DNA from: CAZCWM01 sp964622625
GTDB lineage: Bacteria > Planctomycetota > Phycisphaerae > Phycisphaerales > Phycisphaeraceae
Assembly: GCA_964622625.1 (NCBI GenBank)
Contig: CAZUUQ010000006.1
Span: forward strand, 1-49,500
Reading direction: 5' to 3'
DNA length: 49,500 nucleotides
How positions within the stretch are numbered: the first letter of the stretch is position 1; each line of letters begins with the position of its first letter. The position numbers and the translations under genes are program-made. This document shows positions 23,707-32,675 of the stretch, one piece after another. The notes beneath the pieces are model-generated. The model did no database searches, was not told where the DNA came from, and saw only the letters and a list, made by a program, of their open reading frames with translations.

Positions 23707-24142
23707 GCGCAATGCTCCTGTCCCGGCAACTACCTACAGGGTGGGAAGTTTATCCGGCAATCCGGACGGCTGCGGGCCGGTGCCCCAGGCGGCATCGGCA
23801 AGCGACATGGAGCGCATGGGCTGCTTCGCGTCCAGGGACCGCTCGGAGGATGGGAGCAGCGGTGGTCCGACACCCGATATGCGGCAAGTGGCGCAAGATT
23901 TGAATGTGGTGCCGCTTTACTGTGGGTCACGCGATGCCTGCGTATGCCAGGGAAGCCGATATAGTCGCCATGCCCGGCGCAGATGTTCAAGAGCGTGTCG
24001 GCTGCGAGGGATCGTCCGAGAAAGTTTGAACCGGGGGCGCGAGCGCGACCGATGACATGGGTACAATGCCCCCTAGATGTGCCCCCCTGAGGGCCACGTG
24101 CGGCGATGTGGGTCATCACGCGCGGTCAGACAGGGTTCAGCT
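23707..24142. other. Long divergent intergenic region without a recognised gene
   Basis: 436 bases between the divergent M16 and amidase genes. Open frames here lack protein-like composition and I recognise no RNA. On the minus strand GGATAAACT (TAAACT 23752-23747) is a possible -10 for the M16 gene, giving a leader of about 35 bases with AGGAG. On the plus strand TACAAT (24062-24067) is a probable -10 for the amidase. A small inverted repeat (TCCGG-CAA-TCCGGA) lies near 23753-23766. Confidence 0.5.
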
Positions 24143-24859
24143 ATGCAGATGTCGCGTCGGCAGTTTCTGGTCGCCGGGGCCGCAGCCGCGCTGGCCGGTT
24201 GCAGCAGGCCGGCTGCAAGCCGCTACGATCGGCCTGGTCCAATGTGGCCGGCGGTGACACCACGGCCATCAGTCAGTGGGCAGGCGACGGTCGTGTCGCC
24301 GCTGTCGCCGACCGCATCGGGTCCGGCCGTCGGTATCGCAGGATCGACCACGCTGGCGGGGGTTTTGCCTCGGTCGGCCTGGACGTCGCAAGGTCCGGCC
24401 GCCCGCAACCTCAACCCCATGGGCCGTGTGAGCCGCATGACGGTGCATCATGAGGGCTGGAAGCCGGTCTGGTTCGCCGACCAGCGTTCGACGGCCGAGA
24501 GGCTTGATCTGATCCGCGAAAGTCATCGCGGCCGCGGCTGGGCGGATATCGGATACCACTACATCATCGACCGGGCGGGCATGGTGTGGGAAGGACGCGA
24601 TATCCGTTACCAGGGCGCGCATGTACGCAATCAGAACGAGGAAAACCTGGCGATCATGCTGCTGGGTAACTTCGATCTGCAGCGACCATCGGACGCGCAA
24701 TACGTGAAGCTCATTGACACCTTGCGGGTGCTGCGTTACCGGCACAATGTGCCGGTGAATCGCATCTACACGCATCAGGAACTGATGCCCACAGCCTGTC
24801 CGGGCAGGGCACTGCAGCCGCAGATGGTCAGCCTGCGCCAGGGCAGGGCATTGGCGTAG
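24143..24859 (+). CDS. Peptidoglycan amidase (Amidase_2/PGRP-like), Tat-type lipoprotein
   Basis: 238 residues. The N-terminus MQMSRRQFLVAGAAAALAGC has twin arginines (5-6) and a lipobox ending at C20, suggesting Tat export and lipidation. After a Pro/Ser-rich linker, the catalytic domain (about 74-225) has the N-acetylmuramoyl-L-alanine amidase type 2 zinc ligands: H102 or H103 (VHHEG), H211 (YTHQEL) and C219 (TACPG), plus the DIGYHYIID motif. It would cleave the amide between MurNAc and the stem peptide. An in-frame ATG at 24077 lies 9 bases after a TACAAT and would add 22 residues; 24143 is preferred because it gives a compact signal peptide. Confidence 0.87.
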   Translation: MQMSRRQFLVAGAAAALAGCSRPAASRYDRPGPMWPAVTPRPSVSGQATVVSPLSPTASGPAVGIAGSTTLAGVLPRSAWTSQGPAARNLNPMGRVSRMTVHHEGWKPVWFADQRSTAERLDLIRESHRGRGWADIGYHYIIDRAGMVWEGRDIRYQGAHVRNQNEENLAIMLLGNFDLQRPSDAQYVKLIDTLRVLRYRHNVPVNRIYTHQELMPTACPGRALQPQMVSLRQGRALA

Positions 24860-24902
24860 AGATGGTCGCGGAGGTGGGGATGATGGTCCGGCTGGGCTTT
24901 CG

Positions 24903-24917
24903 TACAATGCGCCCATG
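24903..24917 (+). promoter_or_regulatory. Predicted leaderless promoter of scpB
   Basis: TACAAT at 24903-24908, six bases, then the ATG at 24915. No Shine-Dalgarno is present. Confidence 0.5.
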
Positions 24918-25622
24918 ACCACTGTCCCCGGTACGAACCCGACGGCCAACGATTCTCAGACATCCACTGCGGACGTCGTGAAGCCGACTGACGGCGTCGG
25001 TGACGATCTGGCCATACGCGTTGAGGCGGCGCTGCTGACCAGCGATCGGCCGATGGGTGTGACGCGGCTGGCCGAGGCGCTGGGGGCGGCGTCGGTCAAG
25101 GCGGTTCACGCGGCGGTAGAGCAACTCAACGCGCAGTATGAGCAGACAGGCCGGTCGTTCCGCATCGAGCAGGTGGCCGGCGGCTACCAGGTGATGACCC
25201 TGCCGCAACTGGGCCAGGCTCTGGAGGCCCTCAGCCGCAACCGTCAGCAGACCCGCCTCAGCCCGGCCGCCTTGGAGACGCTGGCGATCGTGGCGTACCG
25301 TCAACCCGTGCTGCGGGCGGAGATCGAGTCGGTCCGTGGCGTGGCATGTGGCGAGGTGCTGCGGAGCCTGATGGAGCGGCGGCTGGTGAAGATCGCCGGC
25401 CGAGCCGAGGAGATCGGTCGGCCGATGCTCTATGGCACGACGCGGACGTTCCTGGAAGTGTTCGGCCTGGGTAGCCTGAACGACCTGCCGAAGGTCGAGT
25501 CGCTGGCGCCGCGCCCAGGGCCGACTGCATCACAGCCAGACCTTTTCGCTACCGAAACCGGACAGGAGGAGACTGACGCAGAGGCATCTCCGCAGCAGCA
25601 TACGAATGAGGGTACATCATGA
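24915..25622 (+). CDS. scpB: Segregation and condensation protein B
   Basis: 235-residue kleisin-interacting winged-helix subunit of the SMC-ScpAB condensin, needed for chromosome compaction and segregation. A 35-residue polar extension precedes the first winged helix (VEAALLTSDRPMGVTRLAEAL). The hallmark LSPAALETLAIVAYRQPVLRAEIE (about 115-138) and LMERRLVKIAGRAEEIGRPMLYGTT follow, then LEVFGLGSLNDLPKV. scpA is not adjacent, although the two are often paired. Its stop overlaps the ATG of a small lipoprotein gene (ATGA at 25619). Confidence 0.92.
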   Translation: MTTVPGTNPTANDSQTSTADVVKPTDGVGDDLAIRVEAALLTSDRPMGVTRLAEALGAASVKAVHAAVEQLNAQYEQTGRSFRIEQVAGGYQVMTLPQLGQALEALSRNRQQTRLSPAALETLAIVAYRQPVLRAEIESVRGVACGEVLRSLMERRLVKIAGRAEEIGRPMLYGTTRTFLEVFGLGSLNDLPKVESLAPRPGPTASQPDLFATETGQEETDAEASPQQHTNEGTS

Positions 25623-26095
25623 GAATGTGGCCGCGATGCATGCGACTGGCGGTGCTGGCCGTGGCGTGGGCGATGCTGTCAGGATGCTCTGGTTACAGGC
25701 TTCAGGGGTTGGTCGTCGAAGGCCGCGAGCCCGGGCTGGTGCTCTATGACCAGAAAGATCCGCGTCTGGAGGAGATCGGCCGCTTTGGTCTGGAGCAGGC
25801 CACGGTCGAAGTGGTGCTGGATCCGAACACCGGCAAGCGTGAACGCCTGGACCTGGTTCGGACCGACGCCTCGGGGCGCTTTACCGTCCCCATCGAGGCC
25901 TTCGGGCTGGGGACGCTGGAATATGACATCGGCCTGCTGATCCATCGTCCAGGCTTTCAGCCGCAGTGGCGGGTGATTCGGGCGCCGGGTGAGAAGCAAG
26001 TGGTCGTGGTGACTCTGGAGCCGGGGGGTGGCTCCGGCCGCCTCGAGGTGGACCTGCTTCGTGACACGATGCGTGATTTGCCGTCGGTGCGGTGA
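25619..26095 (+). CDS. Small lipoprotein, unknown function
   Basis: 158 residues. A signal peptide ends in the lipobox M-L-S-G-C (C23). The mature part (LQGLVVEGREPGLVLYD, then RTDASGRFTVPIEAFGLGTLEYDIGLLIHRPGF) looks like one carboxypeptidase-regulatory or Cna-B-like beta-sandwich. I do not recognise a specific family. The ATG overlaps the scpB stop, so it is translationally coupled to scpB, but no functional link is known. The next gene starts 103 bases later with its own strong ribosome site. It is likely a membrane-anchored periplasmic protein. Confidence 0.7.
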   Translation: MRMWPRCMRLAVLAVAWAMLSGCSGYRLQGLVVEGREPGLVLYDQKDPRLEEIGRFGLEQATVEVVLDPNTGKRERLDLVRTDASGRFTVPIEAFGLGTLEYDIGLLIHRPGFQPQWRVIRAPGEKQVVVVTLEPGGGSGRLEVDLLRDTMRDLPSVR

Positions 26096-26198
26096 TACTT
26101 GCGGGCTAAGATGTGGCTGGTCTGAACATCCGTGGACCGTCAAGGTGCGGTGCGCCATCTGTGCGTGCTTACACCACGGCAAGCAGGAGGTGCCGGCC

Positions 26199-27410
26199 AT
26201 GGGTCGATGGCGGCTGCAACCTGGGCACGGCGGGCTGGGCGGGTTCACTGTGGTGATGGTGCTCGCCCTTGCGTCAGCCGTGAGTACGCAGGCGAATCTG
26301 TTGTTCTGGATTGTGGGGCTGCTGCTGGCGGCGGCGTTGTTGTCTCTCGCGTCAGCCATGCTTTCTCTGCGTGGGCTGGAGGTGCGGCGTCTGCTGCCGA
26401 CGCGAACGGTGGCAGGTCAGCCGCTGACCATCCATTACCGCCTGTCACGGCGCGGACGGTCGCTGCCGCTGCTCAATGCCATCATCCGCGAAACCTGGGA
26501 TTCGCGATCCAGTCCCCTTACGGAGCGTCGTCCCCGGTTGAGCGGCGAGCCGATCGGCTGGGTGGCGCATGTGGGAAGGGGCGAGCCGGTCATTGCGATG
26601 GCGGTATGCCGTCCGGCGCAGCGGGGCTTGCTGTGTCTGGAAACCGTCGAGATTGCGTCCAGCTTTCCGTTTGGAATTCTGCGCAGCGTCTTGTGTGTGC
26701 GTTGTGCCGAGACGGTGATCGTGTATCCACGGTTGTATCGTCTGCGTGAGACCCTGCTGGGGCGGCTTGAGCGGAACGGTGGGCGTGAAGGCTCGGCATC
26801 GTGCGAGCCGGGTGGTCAGGAAGAGTTTTACGGCCTGCGCGAGTATCGATCCGGCGACAGTGTCCGCGGCATTGACTGGAGACACTCAGCCCGTCTGGAC
26901 AGATTGATATCGCGTGAGATGGCGCGTGCGTCCCCGCCGCAGGTGTCCGTTTTATTGGATCTGGACCGTGGGCGGCTGGACCGACTGGCGGCTGAACATC
27001 GAGAGCGTTGGATTGAAGACGCAATTGACCTGGCGGCGTCGGTGGTCGCCGAGGCCCACCGACGCGGTTTCGCCGTGGGCTTGCGGGTGGCGGGCCTGCC
27101 GGACATCCATTTTGCGCCGCATCACAGCCAGGCCCATTGTGAAGCAATGCTGCGAGTCCTGGCGTTGTTGGACACTGACAGGACCGGGCCGGCGCGCCCG
27201 CTCCGTGGTCGGCCGGGTCGGGCCACGTTGACGATTGTGCCTGGGCCAGGGGCTGACGACGGGCGTGTGCTGGCGTCGGCCGACCTGGCGAATCTTGTCA
27301 TGGGCCCCCTGGAGCCGTCATCGCCCCTGGCGGACTTGCCGGCCGGTGTGTCGTTCCCCGGCCGGGACCGGTTCGCCCCGTTGGCCGTGGCCGGAGAGTC
27401 ACGGGCATGA
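26199..27410 (+). CDS. DUF58-domain membrane protein
   Basis: 403 residues. Two N-terminal membrane helices (about 14-55) are followed by a beta-rich region and the DUF58 core GQEEFYGLREYRSGDSVRGIDWR then HSARLDRLISREM. This precedes a von Willebrand-A-like fold starting VSVLLDLDRG. Such proteins usually sit beside a MoxR AAA+ ATPase and a transglutaminase-like membrane protein. Here the transglutaminase gene follows (ATGA overlap), but no MoxR is in the window. The ATG at 26199 has a perfect AGGAGG 8 bases upstream; the frame extends further upstream into the lipoprotein gene but is non-coding there. The function of the family is not settled; envelope or stress roles have been suggested. Confidence 0.88.
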   Translation: MGRWRLQPGHGGLGGFTVVMVLALASAVSTQANLLFWIVGLLLAAALLSLASAMLSLRGLEVRRLLPTRTVAGQPLTIHYRLSRRGRSLPLLNAIIRETWDSRSSPLTERRPRLSGEPIGWVAHVGRGEPVIAMAVCRPAQRGLLCLETVEIASSFPFGILRSVLCVRCAETVIVYPRLYRLRETLLGRLERNGGREGSASCEPGGQEEFYGLREYRSGDSVRGIDWRHSARLDRLISREMARASPPQVSVLLDLDRGRLDRLAAEHRERWIEDAIDLAASVVAEAHRRGFAVGLRVAGLPDIHFAPHHSQAHCEAMLRVLALLDTDRTGPARPLRGRPGRATLTIVPGPGADDGRVLASADLANLVMGPLEPSSPLADLPAGVSFPGRDRFAPLAVAGESRA

Positions 27411-29764
27411 GGCATGTATTCCTTCGCTATCGGAGGCTGATTTATGCCCAGGTCGTATTGGGGCTGGCGGCATTCAGCATTGCCTTGAGCGATCCGGCCT
27501 TTCTGCTGCTGGTGGGTGCGGTCGCGGCCGGTTCGTGGTACCTGGTCGAAGGGCCCAGCGGTCGATCGCTACCGCGGTTTGTCACCAATCTGGGCGCGCT
27601 GGCGGCCATTGCCTGGTTGCTGATCGACTTGCGCCTGCGCGGTACGCCGGGGCTGGTGGCGATCGGGCACTTCATGATCTGGCTCCAGTTGCTGTTGCTC
27701 TATGGCCGGCGGGGCTACCGCGACGATGCGATGGCGCTGGTGCTGAGCCTGCTGCTTATGGTGGACGCGAGCCTGCTGAGTTTCTCCATGGTGTACGGCC
27801 TGTTGCTTGCCGTGTATTCACTGCTGATGGTGTGGACGCTTCTGGCTTTCAGTTTCAGTTCCACGGCGGATGAAGTGGCACGGCGGATGCGGCTCACGCT
27901 TGCCGATGACCAGACGCAGGAGTCAGGCATCGGACCTGCGCTGGTCGGCGGGTCACGGATGCGCCGCGACGTGCTTCGCGTGGGAGTGGTGATGAGCCTG
28001 GGCGCGTTCGCGACCGCCGCTCTGGTATTCGTGTTGACCCCCCGCATCGAAGGATTGAGCGACGTTACGGCGACGCGGGTGCTGTCGAGCGTCGCCAGTA
28101 TTGGGTTCGACAGTGAAATGCAGCTCGGACGACGCCTCGAGGAGCCGGACAGCCAGGAACCGGTGCTGCTTGTCGCCATGCGCGATGCCGAGGGGCACAG
28201 TGTCGGCTCGAACAGCCGCGTCTGGTATCTGCGTGGCGCGAGCATGGATCAGTACGATCCTTATCTGCGAACGTGGTATCGCGCGCGTGAGGTGGGTCAG
28301 CATGACCTGCTGGTTCAGTTGCGGGGCAATCCGCCGTCGGTGGCGATCGTCGAACCCGGTACCCAGCGGTCCTTCATCGAAGCCGAGATCACAATCCGTC
28401 ACCCCCATCAGGATCATCTTTTTACTCCGTTTCCGCCGCTGATGGTCCAGAGCGACGGCTTCAGGTACGCCGTTTTCAATGCCATCGATCAGCAGCTCTT
28501 CTCTCAGCATCGCAACAACCGCACCTTGCGGTATACGGTCAGGCATGCATACCCCGCCTCCGCTGACCGGGCAGTTTTCAGGGATTACAGGCGGTTGATC
28601 GGCCGCCGTCCATCGGTGGGGGCGTCGGCGCCGGATGCAGACAGTGTGCCCGAGTTCGACCCCGAGCGCTACGCCCGGGGCTGGAATGTTCAGGTCGCGC
28701 AAGTGCGGGCGATGGCGATGGAAATACTCGAGCAGGCCGGCCTGCAGCGTGATCCATCGGCCGCATATGACCCCCGCGATGCGGCGATCGCCGAGGTGTT
28801 GACGGGCCATTTGCGCAGCAACTACCTGTATCGCACCACGGCGGTGGGCGCCGATGGGCCGACTGATCCGATTTTGACGTTTCTCTTAACCCGGCGCGAG
28901 GGTCACTGTGAATTATTCGCCGCGGGCCTCGCCGCCCTGGCACGGTCGATCGGCATGCGCGCGCGCCTGGTTGGCGGCTACCTGGCATCGGAATACAACC
29001 AGGCCGGAGGCTACTACATCGTTCGCCCGGGCAACGCCCATGCCTGGTGCGAGATCGAGATCGAACGCGACGTGTGGCAGCGGTTTGACCCCACCCCGCC
29101 GGCGGGACGTGATCAGCAGCACCATGTGGCCAGCACGTGGGGACGGCAACTGCGGCAGCTTTACGAGCACCTGGACTTTCTGTGGATCCGCTCGGTCGTG
29201 GCCTACGACCCGCGGACGCAGCGGGCCGCCTTCGACACCGCCTATCAGACATTGCTGCGGGCCGTCAGCGTGGAAAGCGGGCTGACGCGGAAGTGGCGTC
29301 AGATCATCTCGTCAGAGCCCGGCGCAGGCGGGTCGCGTCTGGGTTTCGTCTTGGCTGGGCTGCTTATCCTCGCGTTTGCCGCTGCCGCAGCGTTCAGTCT
29401 CGCGGGGCGGCGGCGCGGCCGGCGCAAGGGACGCGGCGCGGATCGCACACGTGCGAGGCGCGACAGCCTCGCGCGCGTCCGCGTCCAGCCGGTGGCGTTC
29501 TACGAGGCGATGATCGATCTGTTGGCGCGGCACGGTTACGAGCGACCATCCTGGAAGGGGCCGCGCCAGTTCGCCCAGGACCTGGCCTCCCTACACCCCG
29601 GGCGATTCGATTCCGCCTTGGCGCTGACGGACCTGTTCTATGCCGTGCGCTTCGGTGGCTGTCCGCTGGAAGAGTCGCAGCGGCTGGAGGCGCGACAATG
29701 GCTCGAGGCGCTGGATCGCCAGCTCGGGGATGGCGAAACATCGCCCGACAGCGCGCGTGGTTGA
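27407..29764 (+). CDS. Transglutaminase-like membrane protein (TgpA type)
   Basis: 785 residues. The N-terminal part (DUF3488-like) has about six membrane helices within residues 10-215. A periplasmic transglutaminase-like domain follows with the cysteine-protease triad C501 (GHCELFA), H545 (NAHAW) and D561 (RFDPTPP). Another membrane helix lies near 645-665, and a C-terminal DUF4129-like domain reads FYEAMIDLLARHGYERP. Pseudomonas TgpA is an essential envelope protein of this layout. Its ATG overlaps the DUF58 stop, so the pair is coupled and probably forms one complex. The TGA stop is followed after about 20 bases by a possible TACACT -10 (29785-29790) for the next gene. Confidence 0.9.
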   Translation: MRHVFLRYRRLIYAQVVLGLAAFSIALSDPAFLLLVGAVAAGSWYLVEGPSGRSLPRFVTNLGALAAIAWLLIDLRLRGTPGLVAIGHFMIWLQLLLLYGRRGYRDDAMALVLSLLLMVDASLLSFSMVYGLLLAVYSLLMVWTLLAFSFSSTADEVARRMRLTLADDQTQESGIGPALVGGSRMRRDVLRVGVVMSLGAFATAALVFVLTPRIEGLSDVTATRVLSSVASIGFDSEMQLGRRLEEPDSQEPVLLVAMRDAEGHSVGSNSRVWYLRGASMDQYDPYLRTWYRAREVGQHDLLVQLRGNPPSVAIVEPGTQRSFIEAEITIRHPHQDHLFTPFPPLMVQSDGFRYAVFNAIDQQLFSQHRNNRTLRYTVRHAYPASADRAVFRDYRRLIGRRPSVGASAPDADSVPEFDPERYARGWNVQVAQVRAMAMEILEQAGLQRDPSAAYDPRDAAIAEVLTGHLRSNYLYRTTAVGADGPTDPILTFLLTRREGHCELFAAGLAALARSIGMRARLVGGYLASEYNQAGGYYIVRPGNAHAWCEIEIERDVWQRFDPTPPAGRDQQHHVASTWGRQLRQLYEHLDFLWIRSVVAYDPRTQRAAFDTAYQTLLRAVSVESGLTRKWRQIISSEPGAGGSRLGFVLAGLLILAFAAAAAFSLAGRRRGRRKGRGADRTRARRDSLARVRVQPVAFYEAMIDLLARHGYERPSWKGPRQFAQDLASLHPGRFDSALALTDLFYAVRFGGCPLEESQRLEARQWLEALDRQLGDGETSPDSARG

Positions 29765-29872
29765 GCGGCGGCGGGACAGCCAGCTACACTGCAGGCCGCC
29801 CGAAGACGGTACTTGGGCCCATCAATGGTCGGCCACCCTGCGCCGGCCCACGGCGGCACGGAGTCCCGCGTC

Positions 29873-31807
29873 ATGGCGACCCCACCCACCCCGGCACCTG
29901 CTTCATCGACGGCATTGCCGGGCGGGTCGGCGGCGACCGGGGTCGACCGCAGTGATTCGCTCGATCGCCACGCACGGGCCATGGTGGGACCGCCAGTACG
30001 CGGAGGGAAGCTGACCGGCTGGCTGGGGCTGCTGCTGTGCCTGCTGGCCGCCGCGCCGCCGCTGCTCGTCGAACTTGACCGTCCGGACATACTTGACGCA
30101 CAGGAAGCTCGCGCCATGGCTATATCGCGGCATACCGCCATTGCAGTGGCGGATGCGTCGGCGCTGTCGCTGGGTGAGCGGCTGGGCCCCTCGCTCAACG
30201 GCCGCCTGCGGGCCGATGAGCCACCGGCCCTGCACTGGCTGAACCGCGCGGCCATGGCCGGTCTCGACCACCCCGAGGCGGATTCACCGACAGTGCTCTG
30301 GCGCGGCCGGCTGGTGTCGGCCGCATTCGCTTTACTGACGATCGCCGCCGTCTATTGGGCTGCCTTGAGTATCGGCGGCTCCTACAGCGCCGTGTTTGCG
30401 GCCCTGGTGTGTCTGGCCAGTCCATTGTGGCTCTACGAAGGGCGGACGGCCGACGGCTCGATGGTTGTGACCGGCTGGTCGACACTGGCGATCGCGGCAT
30501 CGCTGTGGGCGATTCGTCCACTGCGTCCAGGGCCGAGCGTGGAAAGGCAGTTTGTGGGCTGGGTTGTCTGTGGTCTGGCCATGGCTGCGGCTGTACTTAC
30601 CGCCGGGCTTGGCGCCGCGGTGATCACGGCCGCGCCCATCCTGATCATGCTGGTGTTGTGCCCGCAGCGGCAGAGCCATCTCATGGGGCTCCTGGCGGCG
30701 CTGCTGGTGGCGGCATTGGCGGTGCTGCCTTGGGCTCTGCTGAGTCACGAACTGGACCACGCCGTCTGGCGGGACTGGCTGATGGGCGGGGAACCAGCGC
30801 GGCGGACTGCCTGGCAGGGTCTGGATCTCATGGTTGCGGGACGGTGCTTCACCTGGCTGCTGCTGGCGGTAGTGCCATGGACGCTGTGGCTGCTGGCTGC
30901 GCTGGTCCAGCCGTTCAGCACTTCGTCCAGCGGGGCGCGGACGCGGCTGTTTCTGGGCTGGGCGTGGCTGGTCGTGGCGATGTCGATTTACCTGAGCAGC
31001 CCCGAGGTGCCACGCCGCATGTTGTTGCCGGTTGCGGCCGCTGCGGCCGTGCTCGTGGGTCAGTTGTTTGCCCGGTACGTGGAGTTGACGGCCGCGGGTC
31101 GCTATCCGCGATTCTGGCGAGTGCTGCGCTGGCCACACATGGTGGTTCTCGCTGCGGCATCGGTGCTGCCGCCGCTCGCACTGGGCCTGCAACCCGCGTG
31201 GATTGAAGAGGGCTGGCTGCCGCAAGTGCTCATACCGGTGACGCCGCTCAACCAGGTGTTGCTGACAGGATTGAGCGTCGTGCTGCTGCTGTTGCTCGTG
31301 CTGGCGGGCCGGTGGACCGCGCGCCATCAGCCTGGACCGGCGCTGGCGGCATGGGCGGCGTGGGTGGTGATCTATGCCATTGTTTTCACGCTCATGGCAG
31401 CGCGATCACCGCTGCTGAGCAATCCTGTGGTCGACGGCTGGTCGCTGGTACGGAATCTTGCGGCTGATCGGCCGATCTACTGGTGGACCGAACGATCGGG
31501 CGAGCCACGGATCGCGGCCGACCTGTTGTTCTATGCAGGTCAACCTCTGCGACCGATCAGAAGCGAGGAAATCGAACAACTGCTGGTCCAGCAGGGCACG
31601 ACGGTGCCCGACGCGCACCTGCTGCTGCTTGCCTCGGGGGACACGGAATGGGCGGGCTTGACGCACGCAAAGGCGACACCACTGACCGGCAATGTGCTCG
31701 CGGAACGGGCCCTCTGGAGGTTGAGCCCGATGACAACAAAGTCGGTTGCCCCCATCCCTGATGCCGACATGCCGTCCACATCATCCTCCGGCCCGGCCGT
31801 TGATTGA
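29873..31807 (+). CDS. GT-C glycosyltransferase, ArnT/PMT (GT39/GT83)-like
   Basis: 644 residues. After a polar N-terminus, a first membrane helix leads into the loop DRPDILDAQEARAMAISRHT, which carries the acidic metal/lipid-phosphate motif of GT-C enzymes. Next comes RADEPPALHWLNRAAMAG, equivalent to the conserved E-P-P-x-x-x-W of ArnT. About a dozen helices follow, and a soluble C-terminal domain of about 130 residues (WWTERSGEPRIAADLLFYAG). Such enzymes use polyprenyl-phosphate sugars to glycosylate lipid A, proteins or glycans on the periplasmic side. The ATG at 29873 has CGGAG upstream; an ATG at 29825 is possible. The GT2 and LAB_N genes downstream fit a lipid-linked sugar pathway. Confidence 0.75.
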   Translation: MATPPTPAPASSTALPGGSAATGVDRSDSLDRHARAMVGPPVRGGKLTGWLGLLLCLLAAAPPLLVELDRPDILDAQEARAMAISRHTAIAVADASALSLGERLGPSLNGRLRADEPPALHWLNRAAMAGLDHPEADSPTVLWRGRLVSAAFALLTIAAVYWAALSIGGSYSAVFAALVCLASPLWLYEGRTADGSMVVTGWSTLAIAASLWAIRPLRPGPSVERQFVGWVVCGLAMAAAVLTAGLGAAVITAAPILIMLVLCPQRQSHLMGLLAALLVAALAVLPWALLSHELDHAVWRDWLMGGEPARRTAWQGLDLMVAGRCFTWLLLAVVPWTLWLLAALVQPFSTSSSGARTRLFLGWAWLVVAMSIYLSSPEVPRRMLLPVAAAAAVLVGQLFARYVELTAAGRYPRFWRVLRWPHMVVLAAASVLPPLALGLQPAWIEEGWLPQVLIPVTPLNQVLLTGLSVVLLLLLVLAGRWTARHQPGPALAAWAAWVVIYAIVFTLMAARSPLLSNPVVDGWSLVRNLAADRPIYWWTERSGEPRIAADLLFYAGQPLRPIRSEEIEQLLVQQGTTVPDAHLLLLASGDTEWAGLTHAKATPLTGNVLAERALWRLSPMTTKSVAPIPDADMPSTSSSGPAVD

Positions 31808-31835
31808 CCTCTTCCGGCCGCATGGCGATACACTG
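31805..31835 (+). promoter_or_regulatory. Possible promoter of the GT2 gene
   Basis: TTGACC (31805-31810), a 19-base spacer and TACACT (31830-31835), overlapping the end of the GT-C gene. The predicted leader is about 30 bases. Confidence 0.35.
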
Positions 31836-31871
31836 GCCGCAAATCGACATCGAATCGGCCGGTGCATCACC

Positions 31872-32675
31872 ATGTCCACAACCACAGCCACGCCTGACGC
31901 CATTCGGGCGAAGCACCCTGACTGGACCTTGTCGGTCGAGTTGTCCATTGTGGTACCGGCCTTGAACGAAGAGGCGAACGTCGCCTCACTGGTTGGGGAG
32001 GTGCAGCAGGTCATTATCGAGAGGGGAATCGCTGGTGAACTGATCGTGGTGGACGACGGCTCGACGGACGGCACGGCCGCGGTGCTGGCGAAGCTTGCGG
32101 CGTCACGGCCATGGCTGGTGGTGCTGCGTCACGATCGTCCGCGTGGTCAGTCGGCGGCGATGGGGGCGGGAATCGCCCAGTCGCATGGGAGGTGGATCGC
32201 CACGCTGGACGGCGATGGTCAGAACGATCCAGCCGATCTGGCGGCGATGTGGCAACGGGCGCGGGCTGAAGGCGTGGATTTCGTCCAGGGCGACCGCTCG
32301 GCGGCGCGGCGCGATTCGTTCATGCGGCGTATGTCGAGCCACGTAGGCCGCGCCTTTCGCCGCGGTCTGCTGGGCGACGCGATTCGCGACACGGGTTGCT
32401 CGGCCAGGGTGATGCGGGCGGACATTGCGCGGCAACTGCCGTTGCAGTTCAAGGGGATGCATCGCTTCATGCCGGTCTACGCGCGGATGCTGGGCGCGGT
32501 GGTCGTGGAGCAGCCGGTGCACCATCGGCCGCGGACGGCTGGGCGGAGCAAGTATGGCATGTGGAACCGCGGTCTGCCGGGGTTGATCGACTGCCTGGCG
32601 GTGCGCTGGATGTTGCGGCGGTATCGGCCCATCCAGCGCGCCGAGCCGGCCGTCCCTCAGGAGGCAGGGCGATGA
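31872..32675 (+). CDS. Glycosyltransferase family 2 (polyprenyl-phosphate sugar synthase-like)
   Basis: 267-residue GT-A fold enzyme. The nucleotide-sugar site has VDDGSTDGT (D61, D62) and the metal-binding D-G-D-G-Q-N-D-P (113-120). TGCSARVMRAD and HRPRTAGRSKYG are typical of dolichyl/undecaprenyl-phosphate mannose/glucose synthases and ArnC. It lacks the two C-terminal membrane helices found in DPM1-like GtrB and ArnC proteins, so it may act with the membrane protein encoded next. It would make the lipid-linked donor used by a GT-C enzyme. The ATG at 31872 is the family-like start. The stop overlaps the LAB_N gene's ATG. Confidence 0.88.
   Translation: MSTTTATPDAIRAKHPDWTLSVELSIVVPALNEEANVASLVGEVQQVIIERGIAGELIVVDDGSTDGTAAVLAKLAASRPWLVVLRHDRPRGQSAAMGAGIAQSHGRWIATLDGDGQNDPADLAAMWQRARAEGVDFVQGDRSAARRDSFMRRMSSHVGRAFRRGLLGDAIRDTGCSARVMRADIARQLPLQFKGMHRFMPVYARMLGAVVVEQPVHHRPRTAGRSKYGMWNRGLPGLIDCLAVRWMLRRYRPIQRAEPAVPQEAGR

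Noticed and set aside
23461..24055. Plus-strand open frames in and beside the M16/amidase intergenic region
   Set aside because: Overlap the M16 start, lack ribosome sites and show no protein-like composition.
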